The position numbers were made by a program, and so were the translations under genes. A DNA stretch of 31,683 bases from Palsa-601 sp052146895 (GTDB lineage Bacteria; Actinomycetota; Acidimicrobiia; Acidimicrobiales; Bog-793). The DNA is taken from contig JBKQLZ010000239.1 in the NCBI GenBank assembly GCA_052146895.1, positions 1 through 31,683 on the forward strand, in the 5' to 3' direction. This document shows positions 23,110 through 30,867 of the stretch, one piece after another (the first letter of the stretch is position 1; each line of letters starts with the position of its first letter). The notes below the pieces were generated by a model. It was not told the DNA's origin. It did no database searches and was given only the letters and a program-made list of their open reading frames with translations.

Positions 23110-23649
23110 ATGGTTCACCACGGCGACCTCGTCGGGCCGTTCCCCGGCGGGGTCGACCCGGAGGACTACGATCGCCTGCGCCGCCGCGTGTTGTGGCAGC
23201 TTCCAATGGGTCTCTACCTGCTCGGGACGTCCGCAGGTGACCGGAAGAACCTGATGACGTTGAACTGGGCGATGCAGGTGTCCATAGAACCCAAGCACCT
23301 CGCGGTATCGGTGGAACGTTCCGCCGTCAGCCACCAGCTTCTCGTCGAGGGCGGGTGTTATGCGCTGTCGCTCCTGTCGAAAGAGGACCGCGTGGCAGTG
23401 CGCAAGTTCGTCAAGCCAGCTGAGCACGACCGGGTGGCTGCGACCCTCAACGGCATGGGCTACGTGACCGCGTCCACAGGAGCGCCGATCGCCGAGATCG
23501 CGGTCGGTTGGCTCGACTGCGAGGTGCGCCAGCAACTCGATGTGGGGAGCCACACGATCTTCGTCGGGGAGGTCGTCAACGTGGGCGGGGGCGACGAGTC
23601 GGTCCCTCTGCTTGCGATGGAGAACACACGGATGAGTTACGGCGGATGA
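23110..23649 (+). CDS. Flavin reductase-like FMN-binding protein
   Basis: This 179-residue protein fits the flavin reductase-like (split-barrel) family: P-M-G-L-Y-L-L-G-T-S near residue 36, N-L-M-T-L-N-W-A-M-Q-V-S, P-K-H-L-A-V-S-V and a C-terminal G-E-V-V-N-V strand. Members bind FMN or reduce free flavin with NAD(P)H, but many have no known partner. No oxygenase gene is next to it. The ATG at 23110 leaves a 10-base gap after the lipoprotein gene, and the stop overlaps the RNase D-type gene (ATGA). The exact activity is not readable. Confidence 0.8.
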   Translation: MVHHGDLVGPFPGGVDPEDYDRLRRRVLWQLPMGLYLLGTSAGDRKNLMTLNWAMQVSIEPKHLAVSVERSAVSHQLLVEGGCYALSLLSKEDRVAVRKFVKPAEHDRVAATLNGMGYVTASTGAPIAEIAVGWLDCEVRQQLDVGSHTIFVGEVVNVGGGDESVPLLAMENTRMSYGG

Positions 23650-24836
23650 AGCCCGAAATCGCGCAGCCGACTGGTCTCGTCGACACCCAAGCCGCCTTCG
23701 ACGAGCTCGTCGACGAGCTCTCGGGAGTGGAGGAATTCGCGATCGACACCGAGTTCCACCGCGAGCGCACCTACTACCCCCACCTGGCCCTCGTGCAGGT
23801 CGCCTGGGAAGGGGGCCTCTTGCTCATCGACCCGCTCGCGGTGGACGTCTCGGGTTTTGCGAAGGTGTTCGCCTCAGGTGCATTGCCGGTGCTCCACGCG
23901 GCCGACCAGGACCTAGAAGTGCTGGAGCGCGGTTGCGGGACTGTCCCCTCCACGATCTTCGACACACAGCTGTGTGCGGGGTTCATCGGCTACTCCTCCC
24001 CGTCGCTCCTCACGCTGGTCGAGGGGCTGCTGCATGTGAGGCTGCAAAAAGGCGATCAGCTGACGGACTGGATGCGACGCCCGCTATCCGAGACCCAGAT
24101 GGCGTATGCGGCTGGCGACGTCTCGCGCCTGCTCGAGCTCAAGGCTCTCATCGCCGGGCGCCTGGCAGAGTCAGGCCGGACCGAGTGGGCAGCGGAGGAG
24201 TGCGCCGTGTTGCTCGCGAAGGACCGGTCCGACACGGTGCCGGATGAGGCGTGGTGGAGGCTTCCCCACTCGCGTCAGCTCCGCGGGGCGAGCCGGGGAG
24301 TGGCGCAGGCAATCTGCGGTTGGCGTGAGAGACGAGCCCAGCGCCTCGACTTGCCCGTTCGTTTCATCGTCTCGGACCTCGCGATCCTCTCGATCGCGCA
24401 GCGACCGCCGACGAGCCGTGAGGACCTGTTGCGGACGCGGGGCGTCGATGCCCGGCACATAAGCGGTGCCGTCGGCGAGGAGCTGTTCGAGGCGGTCAAA
24501 CGAGGAAAGGCCTTGTCTCCGTCCGAGCTGCGGTTGCCACCGGCGCAGGCGTTCGAGCGGCCGAACCGCCCCGTCATCGCGCTGGCAGGCGCCTACGTGG
24601 GCCAGCGCGCATCGGAGCTCTCGATCGATCCGGCGATACTCGCGACGCGGGCGGATCTCGTTGCGTTCTTCCAGGACATCCCGAGCGGGCGCCTCGCCTC
24701 CGGATGGCGGTGTGGACTGCTCGGCCAGATGTTGAAGCGGCTGGCAGATGGCGATGCAGCTCTTGCGTTCGACGGCGCCGACGCACTCGTCCTCGAGGAG
24801 CGTTCGAGGCGGCCGCTCTCGCCCGAGTTCGACTAG
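23646..24836 (+). CDS. rnd: RNase D-type 3'-5' exonuclease with HRDC domain
   Basis: This 396-residue protein has the DEDDy exonuclease set: Asp34 and Glu36 (I-D-T-E-F), Asp89 in H-A-A-D-Q-D-L-E-V-L, and Tyr154/Asp158 in Y-A-A-G-D-V. A helical HRDC-like domain follows, with S-R-E-D-L-L-R-T-R-G near residue 260. RNase D trims the 3' ends of structured RNAs such as tRNA precursors, using two metal ions. Length matches actinobacterial RNase D. The ATG overlaps the previous stop by 4 bases. No terminator is seen in the 41 bases before the convergent GH13 gene. Confidence 0.9.
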   Translation: MKPEIAQPTGLVDTQAAFDELVDELSGVEEFAIDTEFHRERTYYPHLALVQVAWEGGLLLIDPLAVDVSGFAKVFASGALPVLHAADQDLEVLERGCGTVPSTIFDTQLCAGFIGYSSPSLLTLVEGLLHVRLQKGDQLTDWMRRPLSETQMAYAAGDVSRLLELKALIAGRLAESGRTEWAAEECAVLLAKDRSDTVPDEAWWRLPHSRQLRGASRGVAQAICGWRERRAQRLDLPVRFIVSDLAILSIAQRPPTSREDLLRTRGVDARHISGAVGEELFEAVKRGKALSPSELRLPPAQAFERPNRPVIALAGAYVGQRASELSIDPAILATRADLVAFFQDIPSGRLASGWRCGLLGQMLKRLADGDAALAFDGADALVLEERSRRPLSPEFD

Positions 24837-24877
24837 GGAGCTTTGTTACCGCTACCGCTTGGACTGCGCTGGCGCCT

Positions 24878-26581
24878 TCACGTGCCAGGGCGTCCCAAGA
24901 TGACGGCTTCCTCCGGGCCGAGCCGGCCCGCGAAGAGCGTGTGCTCTGTCGTGAGCGAGCCCTCGCCGCCAGAGGCAACCTCGACCTCCCACTCGCCGGC
25001 GAGAGCCGCTCCGACCGACTGTTCGACGTCGGAGAAGTTGAGGAGCACGAGGACGGCGTCTTCTGCGGCCCCGGTCGCTCCGGTCGCCACGGTGGCTTCG
25101 GCGCGCCGGAATGCCAACACTTCATCGGGTCCTCCGTCGATCAGTTGGAGGCCCCCGTGGACAAGGGCACCCGTTCGCCGACGGAACGCAATGAGACGGC
25201 GGTAGAGCGACAACACTGAGCGGTCGTCACGATCCTCCTCGGCGACGTTCAACGTCGTGGCGTGGGGAGGGAAGGGCAGCCACGGTTCGGCGCCACCGAG
25301 TGCCCACCCGTGCTGGTCGCTCGCGTCCCACGGGATCGGTGCACGGCAGCCGTCGCGCCCGCCCGGGTCGACGACGAGCTCGTCGGGTATCTCGGCATCT
25401 TCGAGTCCGAGCTCCTCGCCCGCGTACAAGAACACGGTCCCCCTCATGCCGATCGACAGCACCGCCGCGGCGCGTGCGCGCCGCTCCGAGCCACCGAACC
25501 GGGTCCGGTGCCGCGGGCGGTCGTGGCTCGAGAGCACCCAGGTCGGCCAGGCATCGAGCGGGCCGAGCGTCGCTTGTATCTCCTCGAGGCGCCGGCGGAA
25601 CGAAGCACCCGAGAACTTGCTGAACATCGGCTTGAAGTTGAACGCCAGGTGCAATTCGTCGCCCTTGCCGTAGTACTTGGCGACCTTTTCGGCATCAATG
25701 AGGAAGACCTCGCCGACGAGCATCGGCTGTTGCGGCCAAGTGTCGACGCGAGCGCGCAGCCGCCTGAGGATGGGATGGGTGGACTCTTGATCGCTCAGGA
25801 GCGAGTAGGGAAGCCCTGCCTGGTCGGCGGGGACGTCGTCGAGCGCCGGCGGTTTGCCGAGACCGTGGACGACGTCGATGCGGAAACCGTCGACGCCTCG
25901 TGCGAGCCAGAAGTCGAGCACGCCCTCCATTGCCTCGACCACCTCGGGGTTCGCCCAGTTGAGGTCGGGTTGCTGAGAGAGAAACAGGTGCAGGTACCAC
26001 TGCCCCGTCGGCTCGTCGAACGTCCACGCCGGTCCCTCGCCGAAGGCGCGCTTCCAGTTGTTCGGGGGCCGCCCCGGATCGAGAGGGTCGGGATCCCGCC
26101 ACACGTACCAGTCCCGATGGGCACTCTCGCGCGAGCTGCGAGCGTCCTCGAACCATGGGTGCCGGTCGCTCGTGTGGTTCGGCACCCAGTCGAGCAGCAC
26201 GCGGATGGAGCGATCGTGCGCGTCGGCCAGCAACGCGTCGAACGTGTCGAGGTCGCCGAAGAGTGGGTCAATCCCGCAGTAGTCGGCAACGTCGTAGCCG
26301 AAGTCGGCCATGGGAGAGGGGTAGATCGGGGAGAGCCAGATCGCATCGGCTCCAAGCTTGGCGACGTGATCGAGATGACGTCGGATGCCTTCCAGGTCAC
26401 CGGCCCCGTCCCGCACGCGGGCAGGTGGGGAACCGGCTCCGAGGCCGAGGCGCTCTTGCCGGCCGGACGGATCGGCGAGACAGAAGCTGCGAGGGTAGAT
26501 CTGGTACACGATCGCCCCCTGCCACCAAGGGTGCCGTGGCTGGGATGGCTGGCCTGGCTGCGCCTCTCCGGCGCCGGTCAC
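24878..26581 (-). CDS. GH13 family alpha-glucosidase (oligo-1,6-glucosidase/maltase type)
   Basis: This 567-residue protein has the four GH13 regions: D-W-V-P-N-H-T-S (131-138), G-F-R-I-D-V-V-H with nucleophile Asp236, G-E-V-F with acid/base Glu291, and S-S-H-D-R-P-R-H with Asp354. The N-terminal P-W-W-Q-G-A-I-V-Y-Q-I-Y-P-R-S-F is typical of alpha-glucosidases and trehalose-processing relatives. No signal peptide is visible, so it should act on imported or internal oligosaccharides. The substrate linkage cannot be fixed from sequence. The start is GTG with GGGAAG upstream. It lies 27 bases after a small gene and is probably cotranscribed with it. Confidence 0.88.
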   Translation of the reverse strand: MTGAGEAQPGQPSQPRHPWWQGAIVYQIYPRSFCLADPSGRQERLGLGAGSPPARVRDGAGDLEGIRRHLDHVAKLGADAIWLSPIYPSPMADFGYDVADYCGIDPLFGDLDTFDALLADAHDRSIRVLLDWVPNHTSDRHPWFEDARSSRESAHRDWYVWRDPDPLDPGRPPNNWKRAFGEGPAWTFDEPTGQWYLHLFLSQQPDLNWANPEVVEAMEGVLDFWLARGVDGFRIDVVHGLGKPPALDDVPADQAGLPYSLLSDQESTHPILRRLRARVDTWPQQPMLVGEVFLIDAEKVAKYYGKGDELHLAFNFKPMFSKFSGASFRRRLEEIQATLGPLDAWPTWVLSSHDRPRHRTRFGGSERRARAAAVLSIGMRGTVFLYAGEELGLEDAEIPDELVVDPGGRDGCRAPIPWDASDQHGWALGGAEPWLPFPPHATTLNVAEEDRDDRSVLSLYRRLIAFRRRTGALVHGGLQLIDGGPDEVLAFRRAEATVATGATGAAEDAVLVLLNFSDVEQSVGAALAGEWEVEVASGGEGSLTTEHTLFAGRLGPEEAVILGRPGT

Positions 26582-26608
26582 GAGCTGCGCAGCTTCCCGA
26601 GTGGACCG

Positions 26609-26884
26609 CTACTGGTGCCCGCGCGAGGCGGGAGGTGCAGCCTCCGGAGGTGCAGCCTCCTCGGCCGGGCGGGGACGCAAGTCGACCTGGAGCGTCAAGA
26701 TCCCGTCTTCCAGAGACCCGGTTGCGTCAGCGAGCATCGCGAAGTCTTGGAAGTCGAGTTGCATCTGCCGCACGATCAGCTGCCTCTCCGGCCCCTCGAC
26801 CGGCGGGATACCGCGCCGGCGAACCGCGTCGGCACGTTCCCTGAAGCGGACGATCATTGAATCGACGTCGAAGTCGGCCGGCAT
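26609..26884 (-). CDS. Small protein of unknown function
   Basis: This 91-residue protein begins at ATG 26884 with M-P-A-D-F-D-V-D-S-M-I and continues with R-F-R-E-R-A-D-A-V-R-R-R-G-I-P-P-V-E-G-P-E-R and R-Q-M-Q-L-D-F-Q-D-F-A-M-L-A-D-A. The helical, charged first two thirds look like a folded, conserved actinobacterial protein; the last 20 residues are Ala/Pro/Glu-rich. I do not recognise a function. A longer frame from 26989 adds 35 residues without a better ribosome site. It precedes the GH13 gene by 27 bases on the same strand. Confidence 0.6.
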   Translation of the reverse strand: MPADFDVDSMIVRFRERADAVRRRGIPPVEGPERQLIVRQMQLDFQDFAMLADATGSLEDGILTLQVDLRPRPAEEAAPPEAAPPASRGHQ

Positions 26885-27072
26885 CGCGGCCACCCTACCG
26901 TTGGTCCTGAGTCTCGCCTGACTTCCCGCGAGAATGGACGGCCGACAGGGCCTGCCTGGCGATATGCTGATGCCCGCAGCACGACACAACTGGCCCGTGG
27001 CGACTCTGTTGTCCCGTCGGGCCGACGAAGCGCTGTTGGTTCGGGCAGGATGCGGTTACCTGGGAGCGGCTC
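26885..27072. other. Intergenic region between divergent small genes
   Basis: These 188 bases separate the start of the small minus-strand protein from the plus-strand Cys/His protein and must hold promoters for both if each is transcribed alone. I see no clear -35/-10 pair, RNA gene or terminator. It is the longest gene-free stretch in the window. Confidence 0.5.
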
Positions 27073-27249
27073 GTGAAGAAGGGACGGCACCGTCGATTTG
27101 AAGAGGCGCGTAGCTTGAAACGCGCCTTCGAGGTGACGGTCGAGCCGTGCCCGGAGTGCGGGGCGGATCCCGAAGAGCCACATGCCTCCTGGTGCCTCCA
27201 CGACTCAGAGGAGCTGGAGGACGAGGAGGAGGAGAAGCCTTCGTACTGA
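27073..27249 (+). CDS. Small Cys/His protein, possible zinc ribbon
   Basis: This 58-residue protein starts at a GTG with GGGAG 6 bases upstream. It has a strongly basic N-terminus (K-K-G-R-H-R-R-F-E-E-A-R), then C-P-E-C-G (Cys26, Cys29), His37, Cys41 and His43, and an acidic end (E-L-E-D-E-E-E-E). The C-x2-C...C-x-H spacing could hold one zinc ion. The sharp split into basic, metal-binding and acidic parts and the good ribosome site argue for a real gene despite its size. I do not know the family's function; nucleic acid or ribosome binding is a guess. It is convergent with the Cys-rich gene, 58 bases apart. Confidence 0.6.
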   Translation: MKKGRHRRFEEARSLKRAFEVTVEPCPECGADPEEPHASWCLHDSEELEDEEEEKPSY

Positions 27250-27307
27250 TCTGGCTGCGACCGCCTGACCCCTCCACCAGGGCTGACGCGGTACCGCGGA
27301 CCGAGGA

Positions 27308-28072
27308 TCAGCCGGAGCGGACGGCGGGGTGCGGCAGTCGGACCGATCGTGTCTCGCGGGCCGCCAGGTACCGGCCGATCAGCTTGTAGACCTTTTCGCC
27401 GGTGATGGCGATGATCTCCGCCCGCATCGTCTCGTAGACCGGCCGGCGTCCGCCGAAGGCCTCCGGCGCCTCGGTGCACCACCAGTGGAACTCGTGTCCA
27501 CCCTCGCCCCAGTTGCGGCGGCGCCACTCCGCCAGCGTGGACGTGACGTGACCGTCCGCCGCCACTTCGTCCGAGCGGCGCAGTGGGAGCTGCCAGCAGA
27601 CGTCCGGCTTGAGCTCGAGCGGCTCGATGCCGCGCTCGATCGCTGCCCGGTGGAGGGCGCAACCTGCACCGCCCGCAAATCCCGGCCGGTTCAAGAAGAT
27701 GCAAGCGTCTTCGACGAGCCGTGTCACGAGCTCGCCGTCGGCATTGGTGTAGACGACGCCGCGCTTGCCTCGACCCTTGCTCCGGAATTGCCACTGCTCT
27801 GCCGTGAGCGTCATCGCCGCCGCCTGGACCCGTTCGGAATCCTCTTCGCCGGTGAGGTGGGCGCCGTAGGAGCAGCACCCTTGCTCGAGCTCGGGGGCGG
27901 GCCCGGTCAGCACGCCCTGGCAACCGTTCAAGTAGATGCAATGCCAGCCACTCTCGAGAAACGTGACATCTACCATCCACGTCCTGTTCTCGTCCGGGTC
28001 GTCGATGCTCACCCACTCGTGCGCGTCGCCAAGAGCGGCGAGATCCTTCGGCTTTGCGTCCCCTCGCGTCAT
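27308..28072 (-). CDS. Cys-rich conserved actinobacterial protein of unknown function
   Basis: This 254-residue protein has eight cysteines: Cys45, 51, 66, 67, 124, 138, 159 and 199. Key stretches are W-H-C-I-Y-L-N-G-C-Q-G, E-Q-G-C-C-S-Y-G-A-H and G-C-A-L-H-R. The pattern recalls a widespread actinobacterial protein and, more loosely, the Cys-cluster metal-chelating YkgJ/DUF3109 type. That suggests an iron-sulfur or zinc site; no enzyme role is established. The ATG at 28072 shares one base with the stop of the radical SAM gene (TGATG), so it is the third coupled gene of a trio. The frame extends 18 residues upstream, but only inside the radical SAM gene. Confidence 0.72.
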   Translation of the reverse strand: MTRGDAKPKDLAALGDAHEWVSIDDPDENRTWMVDVTFLESGWHCIYLNGCQGVLTGPAPELEQGCCSYGAHLTGEEDSERVQAAAMTLTAEQWQFRSKGRGKRGVVYTNADGELVTRLVEDACIFLNRPGFAGGAGCALHRAAIERGIEPLELKPDVCWQLPLRRSDEVAADGHVTSTLAEWRRRNWGEGGHEFHWWCTEAPEAFGGRRPVYETMRAEIIAITGEKVYKLIGRYLAARETRSVRLPHPAVRSG

Positions 28073-29550
28073 CAGTGCCTCACGAGCTCGATCTGGGCGA
28101 GGGTCGGCTCGGCACAGCAGAACCACGCCTCGCTCAGGCGTGGCCGCGCGTGCCCCGGTGCCCCGGAGACATAACGGGCATCAGCCTCGGGGGGCTCCAC
28201 GCCGAGAGCCGCGCCGCTGTGGCGGCAGAGAGACCAGAGGTCGGTGAAGATCGCTTCGGGCGAAGAGCCGGCAGAGGCGCTCGCCTCGACCAGGGTCGCC
28301 ATCGCGCGCTGCAGCTCGTCGATCGCGGGATCACGGTGCCGCCAAGCCAAGCTGCCCGCGAACTCGGGCCGTGCGGCGGTGCGGGCCCCGCGGGTCGGGC
28401 GGGTCGCCGTCTCGAGCACAACGTCAGGGTCGGCCATCAGGAGGGAGCCCCGCGGCAGCAGGAGGCGAATCGAGTACTGCACCGGGTCTGTGCTGCCGAC
28501 GAGGTCCGCTCTCGCGCTGAACTCGAGGAGTGAGGCGAGGGAGCCGAGCGTCGTCCAGGGTGTGAAGGGGAGCCAGGACGGGCGAACCTCGACGCCGACG
28601 GAGCGGAGAATAGCGACCGCCTCCGCCTCGTCCGCGGCAGTGTGGCCCTTGTCGAGGATCTCGAGCAGCGCGTCGTCGGTCGACTCGAAGGCGGAGACCA
28701 CGAACGTCAACCCGCTACGTCGGAGCTCCGGCCAGAGCGAGCGATGGCGCAAGATGTGTTCGACTTTCACTGTCGCGTCGAAGGTGAGGTGGGGGAACCT
28801 GTCGTGCAGGCCGTGCGCCACGGCGAGCGCGTGGGCCGGCCGGTTGAGGAAGTCCGGGTCGGCGAAGCTGACGTGGGTCGCGCCCATGCTCGCCACCTGC
28901 GCGATGTCGGCGAGGACGCTCTCGAGCGCGATCGTTCGCGATCTACCCCCGTAGACGGCGGCGACGGGGCAGTGCCTGCACCGATGGTTGCAACCCCGAG
29001 TCGACTCGACGCTCGCCGCGACCTCGGATCGGCCGGCCTCCAGGTAGCGGGCGTAGCGATCGAGCGGTGCGAGGAGACGACGGGCCGGCGGTGGTGTCGC
29101 GCGGAGCGAGACAGGGCCGAGATCGATCGATGCCCGCGCGGGCGCGCAGCGCCGTGTCAGGCCGCCCGGCGGCCAATTTGTCCCACCGGCTAATCCGTCG
29201 AGCCAACGCTCGAGCAATTCACCCGTCTCGCCCGCCCCGAGCAGATCGGAAGGACGAAGGAGCGGGTGATCCTCGAGGACGCTCGCATAGAGCCCTATGA
29301 AGGCAAGGGGCGGTCTCGGCCCCTCGTCGGCGATCCGCTTGGCAGCCTGCATCGCCAGCTCGGTAGCAGTGTGCATCGGTATCGAGAAGACGATGGCCTC
29401 GGCGCGCGAGATGGCGTTGGACGGCCACGTTTCGAGCGACAGGTCGGCCGTCTCGACGTCATGGCCCGCGCTCATCAGCGCGGCGGCGGGGCCGGCGATC
29501 CCTAGCGGCTGGTGGCCAAGCTCGTAGGTCGAGCAGAGAAGGACCTTCAC
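28072..29550 (-). CDS. Radical SAM protein with CCAEP tail
   Basis: This 492-residue protein begins with a B12-binding-like Rossmann stretch (K-V-L-L-C-S-T-Y-E-L-G-H-Q-P-L-G-I). It then has the radical SAM motif C-x3-C-x2-C at Cys187, 191 and 194. It ends in W-F-C-C-A-E-P, with Cys478-Cys479 14 residues from the C-terminus. This tail matches a family of radical SAM proteins named for a CUAEP or CCAEP ending, in which selenocysteine replaces the first Cys in some members. The N-terminal domain lacks an obvious DxHxxG cobalamin motif. Substrate unknown. The GTG start overlaps the ATP-grasp stop (GTGA), and its stop touches the Cys-rich gene, so the three genes probably serve one pathway. Confidence 0.82.
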   Translation of the reverse strand: MKVLLCSTYELGHQPLGIAGPAAALMSAGHDVETADLSLETWPSNAISRAEAIVFSIPMHTATELAMQAAKRIADEGPRPPLAFIGLYASVLEDHPLLRPSDLLGAGETGELLERWLDGLAGGTNWPPGGLTRRCAPARASIDLGPVSLRATPPPARRLLAPLDRYARYLEAGRSEVAASVESTRGCNHRCRHCPVAAVYGGRSRTIALESVLADIAQVASMGATHVSFADPDFLNRPAHALAVAHGLHDRFPHLTFDATVKVEHILRHRSLWPELRRSGLTFVVSAFESTDDALLEILDKGHTAADEAEAVAILRSVGVEVRPSWLPFTPWTTLGSLASLLEFSARADLVGSTDPVQYSIRLLLPRGSLLMADPDVVLETATRPTRGARTAARPEFAGSLAWRHRDPAIDELQRAMATLVEASASAGSSPEAIFTDLWSLCRHSGAALGVEPPEADARYVSGAPGHARPRLSEAWFCCAEPTLAQIELVRH

Positions 29551-30812
29551 CCGACCACCGTATCCGGGCGCACATCGGCGATCTCGACTTCGAGAGTCGC
29601 CAAGGCGGTGCGAAGGGCTCGTTCCACGTCGTCCCGGTCGGCGGCCGACGCGAACACGAAGCCGAGATACCGGTCGCCTTCCGGGAGCGCCTGCACCGGC
29701 CGCCCGTTCGGGATCGTGATCTCGACCCCAGTGATGTGATCGATGGCACGTACCTCGTCGATGTTGTGGATCTTCGTCAGGATCCCCGAACGCAGGATCG
29801 GGATCATGAGCACTCCAGCGGGGCCGGCGAGACGTGCCGGCGGCGACGGCAGGCCGACCGCCCTCGCCACGACGAGATCCTCGAGCGTTCCTCCGCCCGC
29901 CAGCATCAACGCCTTCGAGCAGCGGCCACCGATCGTCCGCCCAGCTACCTCCAGCACAGCGACCTGCGGCTGCGAAATCGAGCCTTCGCCCATCGGCACC
30001 CTGAGCTCTGCGTGGACCGGGCCGTGAGTGAGGCCGATCGCGCTGACCGCAGCCGCCGTTGCCTCCTCGACGGCTCGCCGCGCGTCGTCGAGCCTCGTCG
30101 GTGCCAAGTAGAAGGTCTCCTCGAAGTACGGACCGTCCATGGGATCGGGCTTGTCGAAGATGGTCACGACGTCGAGCGAGCCGGCTGACAAGATGCCTTC
30201 GACGGCCACCTCGGGGCCCGGCACGAACCGCTCGACGAGCAGTGGCGAGTCGGCAGGTTCGCCTGCCGCGACGAGGATCCGCGAGATCCGCTCAGCGCAC
30301 AAAGCCGCCTCGGGCGCCGAGTCGGCTCGGATCACGCCCCGGCTCCCGGAGAGCGTGCACGGCTTGACCACCACGGGCAGCCCGACCGTCGAGGCCGCCG
30401 CCGCGACCGCCTCGGGAGAGCCGGGAGCCACGATCTCGAACGTGGGCTGGGGAACGCCGGCTGCCTCGAACGCAACGCGCATCGCAGCCTTGTCGCGGGT
30501 GCGCCGGACCGCGGCGGGTGGGCTATGAGGTAGCCCGAGCATCTCGCTCGCGAGCGAGGCGGCAAGCAGGCCCTCGTCATCCACGGCGATGACAGCGTCG
30601 AGCGGCACGCGGCGGGCGTGAGCGAAGATGACATCCGCTGCCCGCTGAGGGTCATCGAGAGGCACCTCGACGAAACGGTCGCCCATCTCCTCCGCCAGCG
30701 CCTGTGCCCGCTCAGAGGCGGTGACGACCGAGACCCCGAGCCGCGCGGCTGCCGAGAGATACTCCTCGGCTCGGTAGGTCCCCGTCGGGAGGATGATGAC
30801 GGCGGTGGGCAC
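29547..30812 (-). CDS. ATP-grasp ligase
   Basis: This 421-residue protein has an N-terminal pre-ATP-grasp domain (V-I-I-L-P-T-G-T-Y-R-A-E-E-Y), then an ATP-grasp core with G-L-P-V-V-V-K-P, S-G-S-R-G-V, the L-L-V-E-R-F-V-P-G-P-E-V-A-V-E-G strand and the metal-binding A-V-L-E-V-A-G-R region. A C-terminal domain like that of L-amino acid ligases follows. Such enzymes join a carboxylate to an amine through an acyl phosphate. Coupling to the radical SAM gene suggests a small modified peptide or amino acid product. The GTG at 30812 is preferred; the frame extends 59 residues further but into the divergent secreted-protein gene. No strong ribosome site is seen. Confidence 0.82.
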   Translation of the reverse strand: MPTAVIILPTGTYRAEEYLSAAARLGVSVVTASERAQALAEEMGDRFVEVPLDDPQRAADVIFAHARRVPLDAVIAVDDEGLLAASLASEMLGLPHSPPAAVRRTRDKAAMRVAFEAAGVPQPTFEIVAPGSPEAVAAAASTVGLPVVVKPCTLSGSRGVIRADSAPEAALCAERISRILVAAGEPADSPLLVERFVPGPEVAVEGILSAGSLDVVTIFDKPDPMDGPYFEETFYLAPTRLDDARRAVEEATAAAVSAIGLTHGPVHAELRVPMGEGSISQPQVAVLEVAGRTIGGRCSKALMLAGGGTLEDLVVARAVGLPSPPARLAGPAGVLMIPILRSGILTKIHNIDEVRAIDHITGVEITIPNGRPVQALPEGDRYLGFVFASAADRDDVERALRTALATLEVEIADVRPDTVVG

Positions 30813-30867
30813 GTTGACATGATGCCTGTAAAGCTGGAAGCTCTCGACGCTTGGCCCGAGAGGGCAT

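Noticed and set aside
25262..26860. 532-codon open frame on the plus strand opposite the GH13 gene
   Set aside because: It mirrors the GH13 coding strand. All four GH13 motifs are on the minus strand; this frame shows no domain.
26885..27072. tRNA or other structured RNA in the longest intergenic region
   Set aside because: No cloverleaf with matching acceptor arms and no T-loop GGTTCGAATCC-like consensus in a proper setting; the GTTGGTTCGGG stretch alone is not enough.
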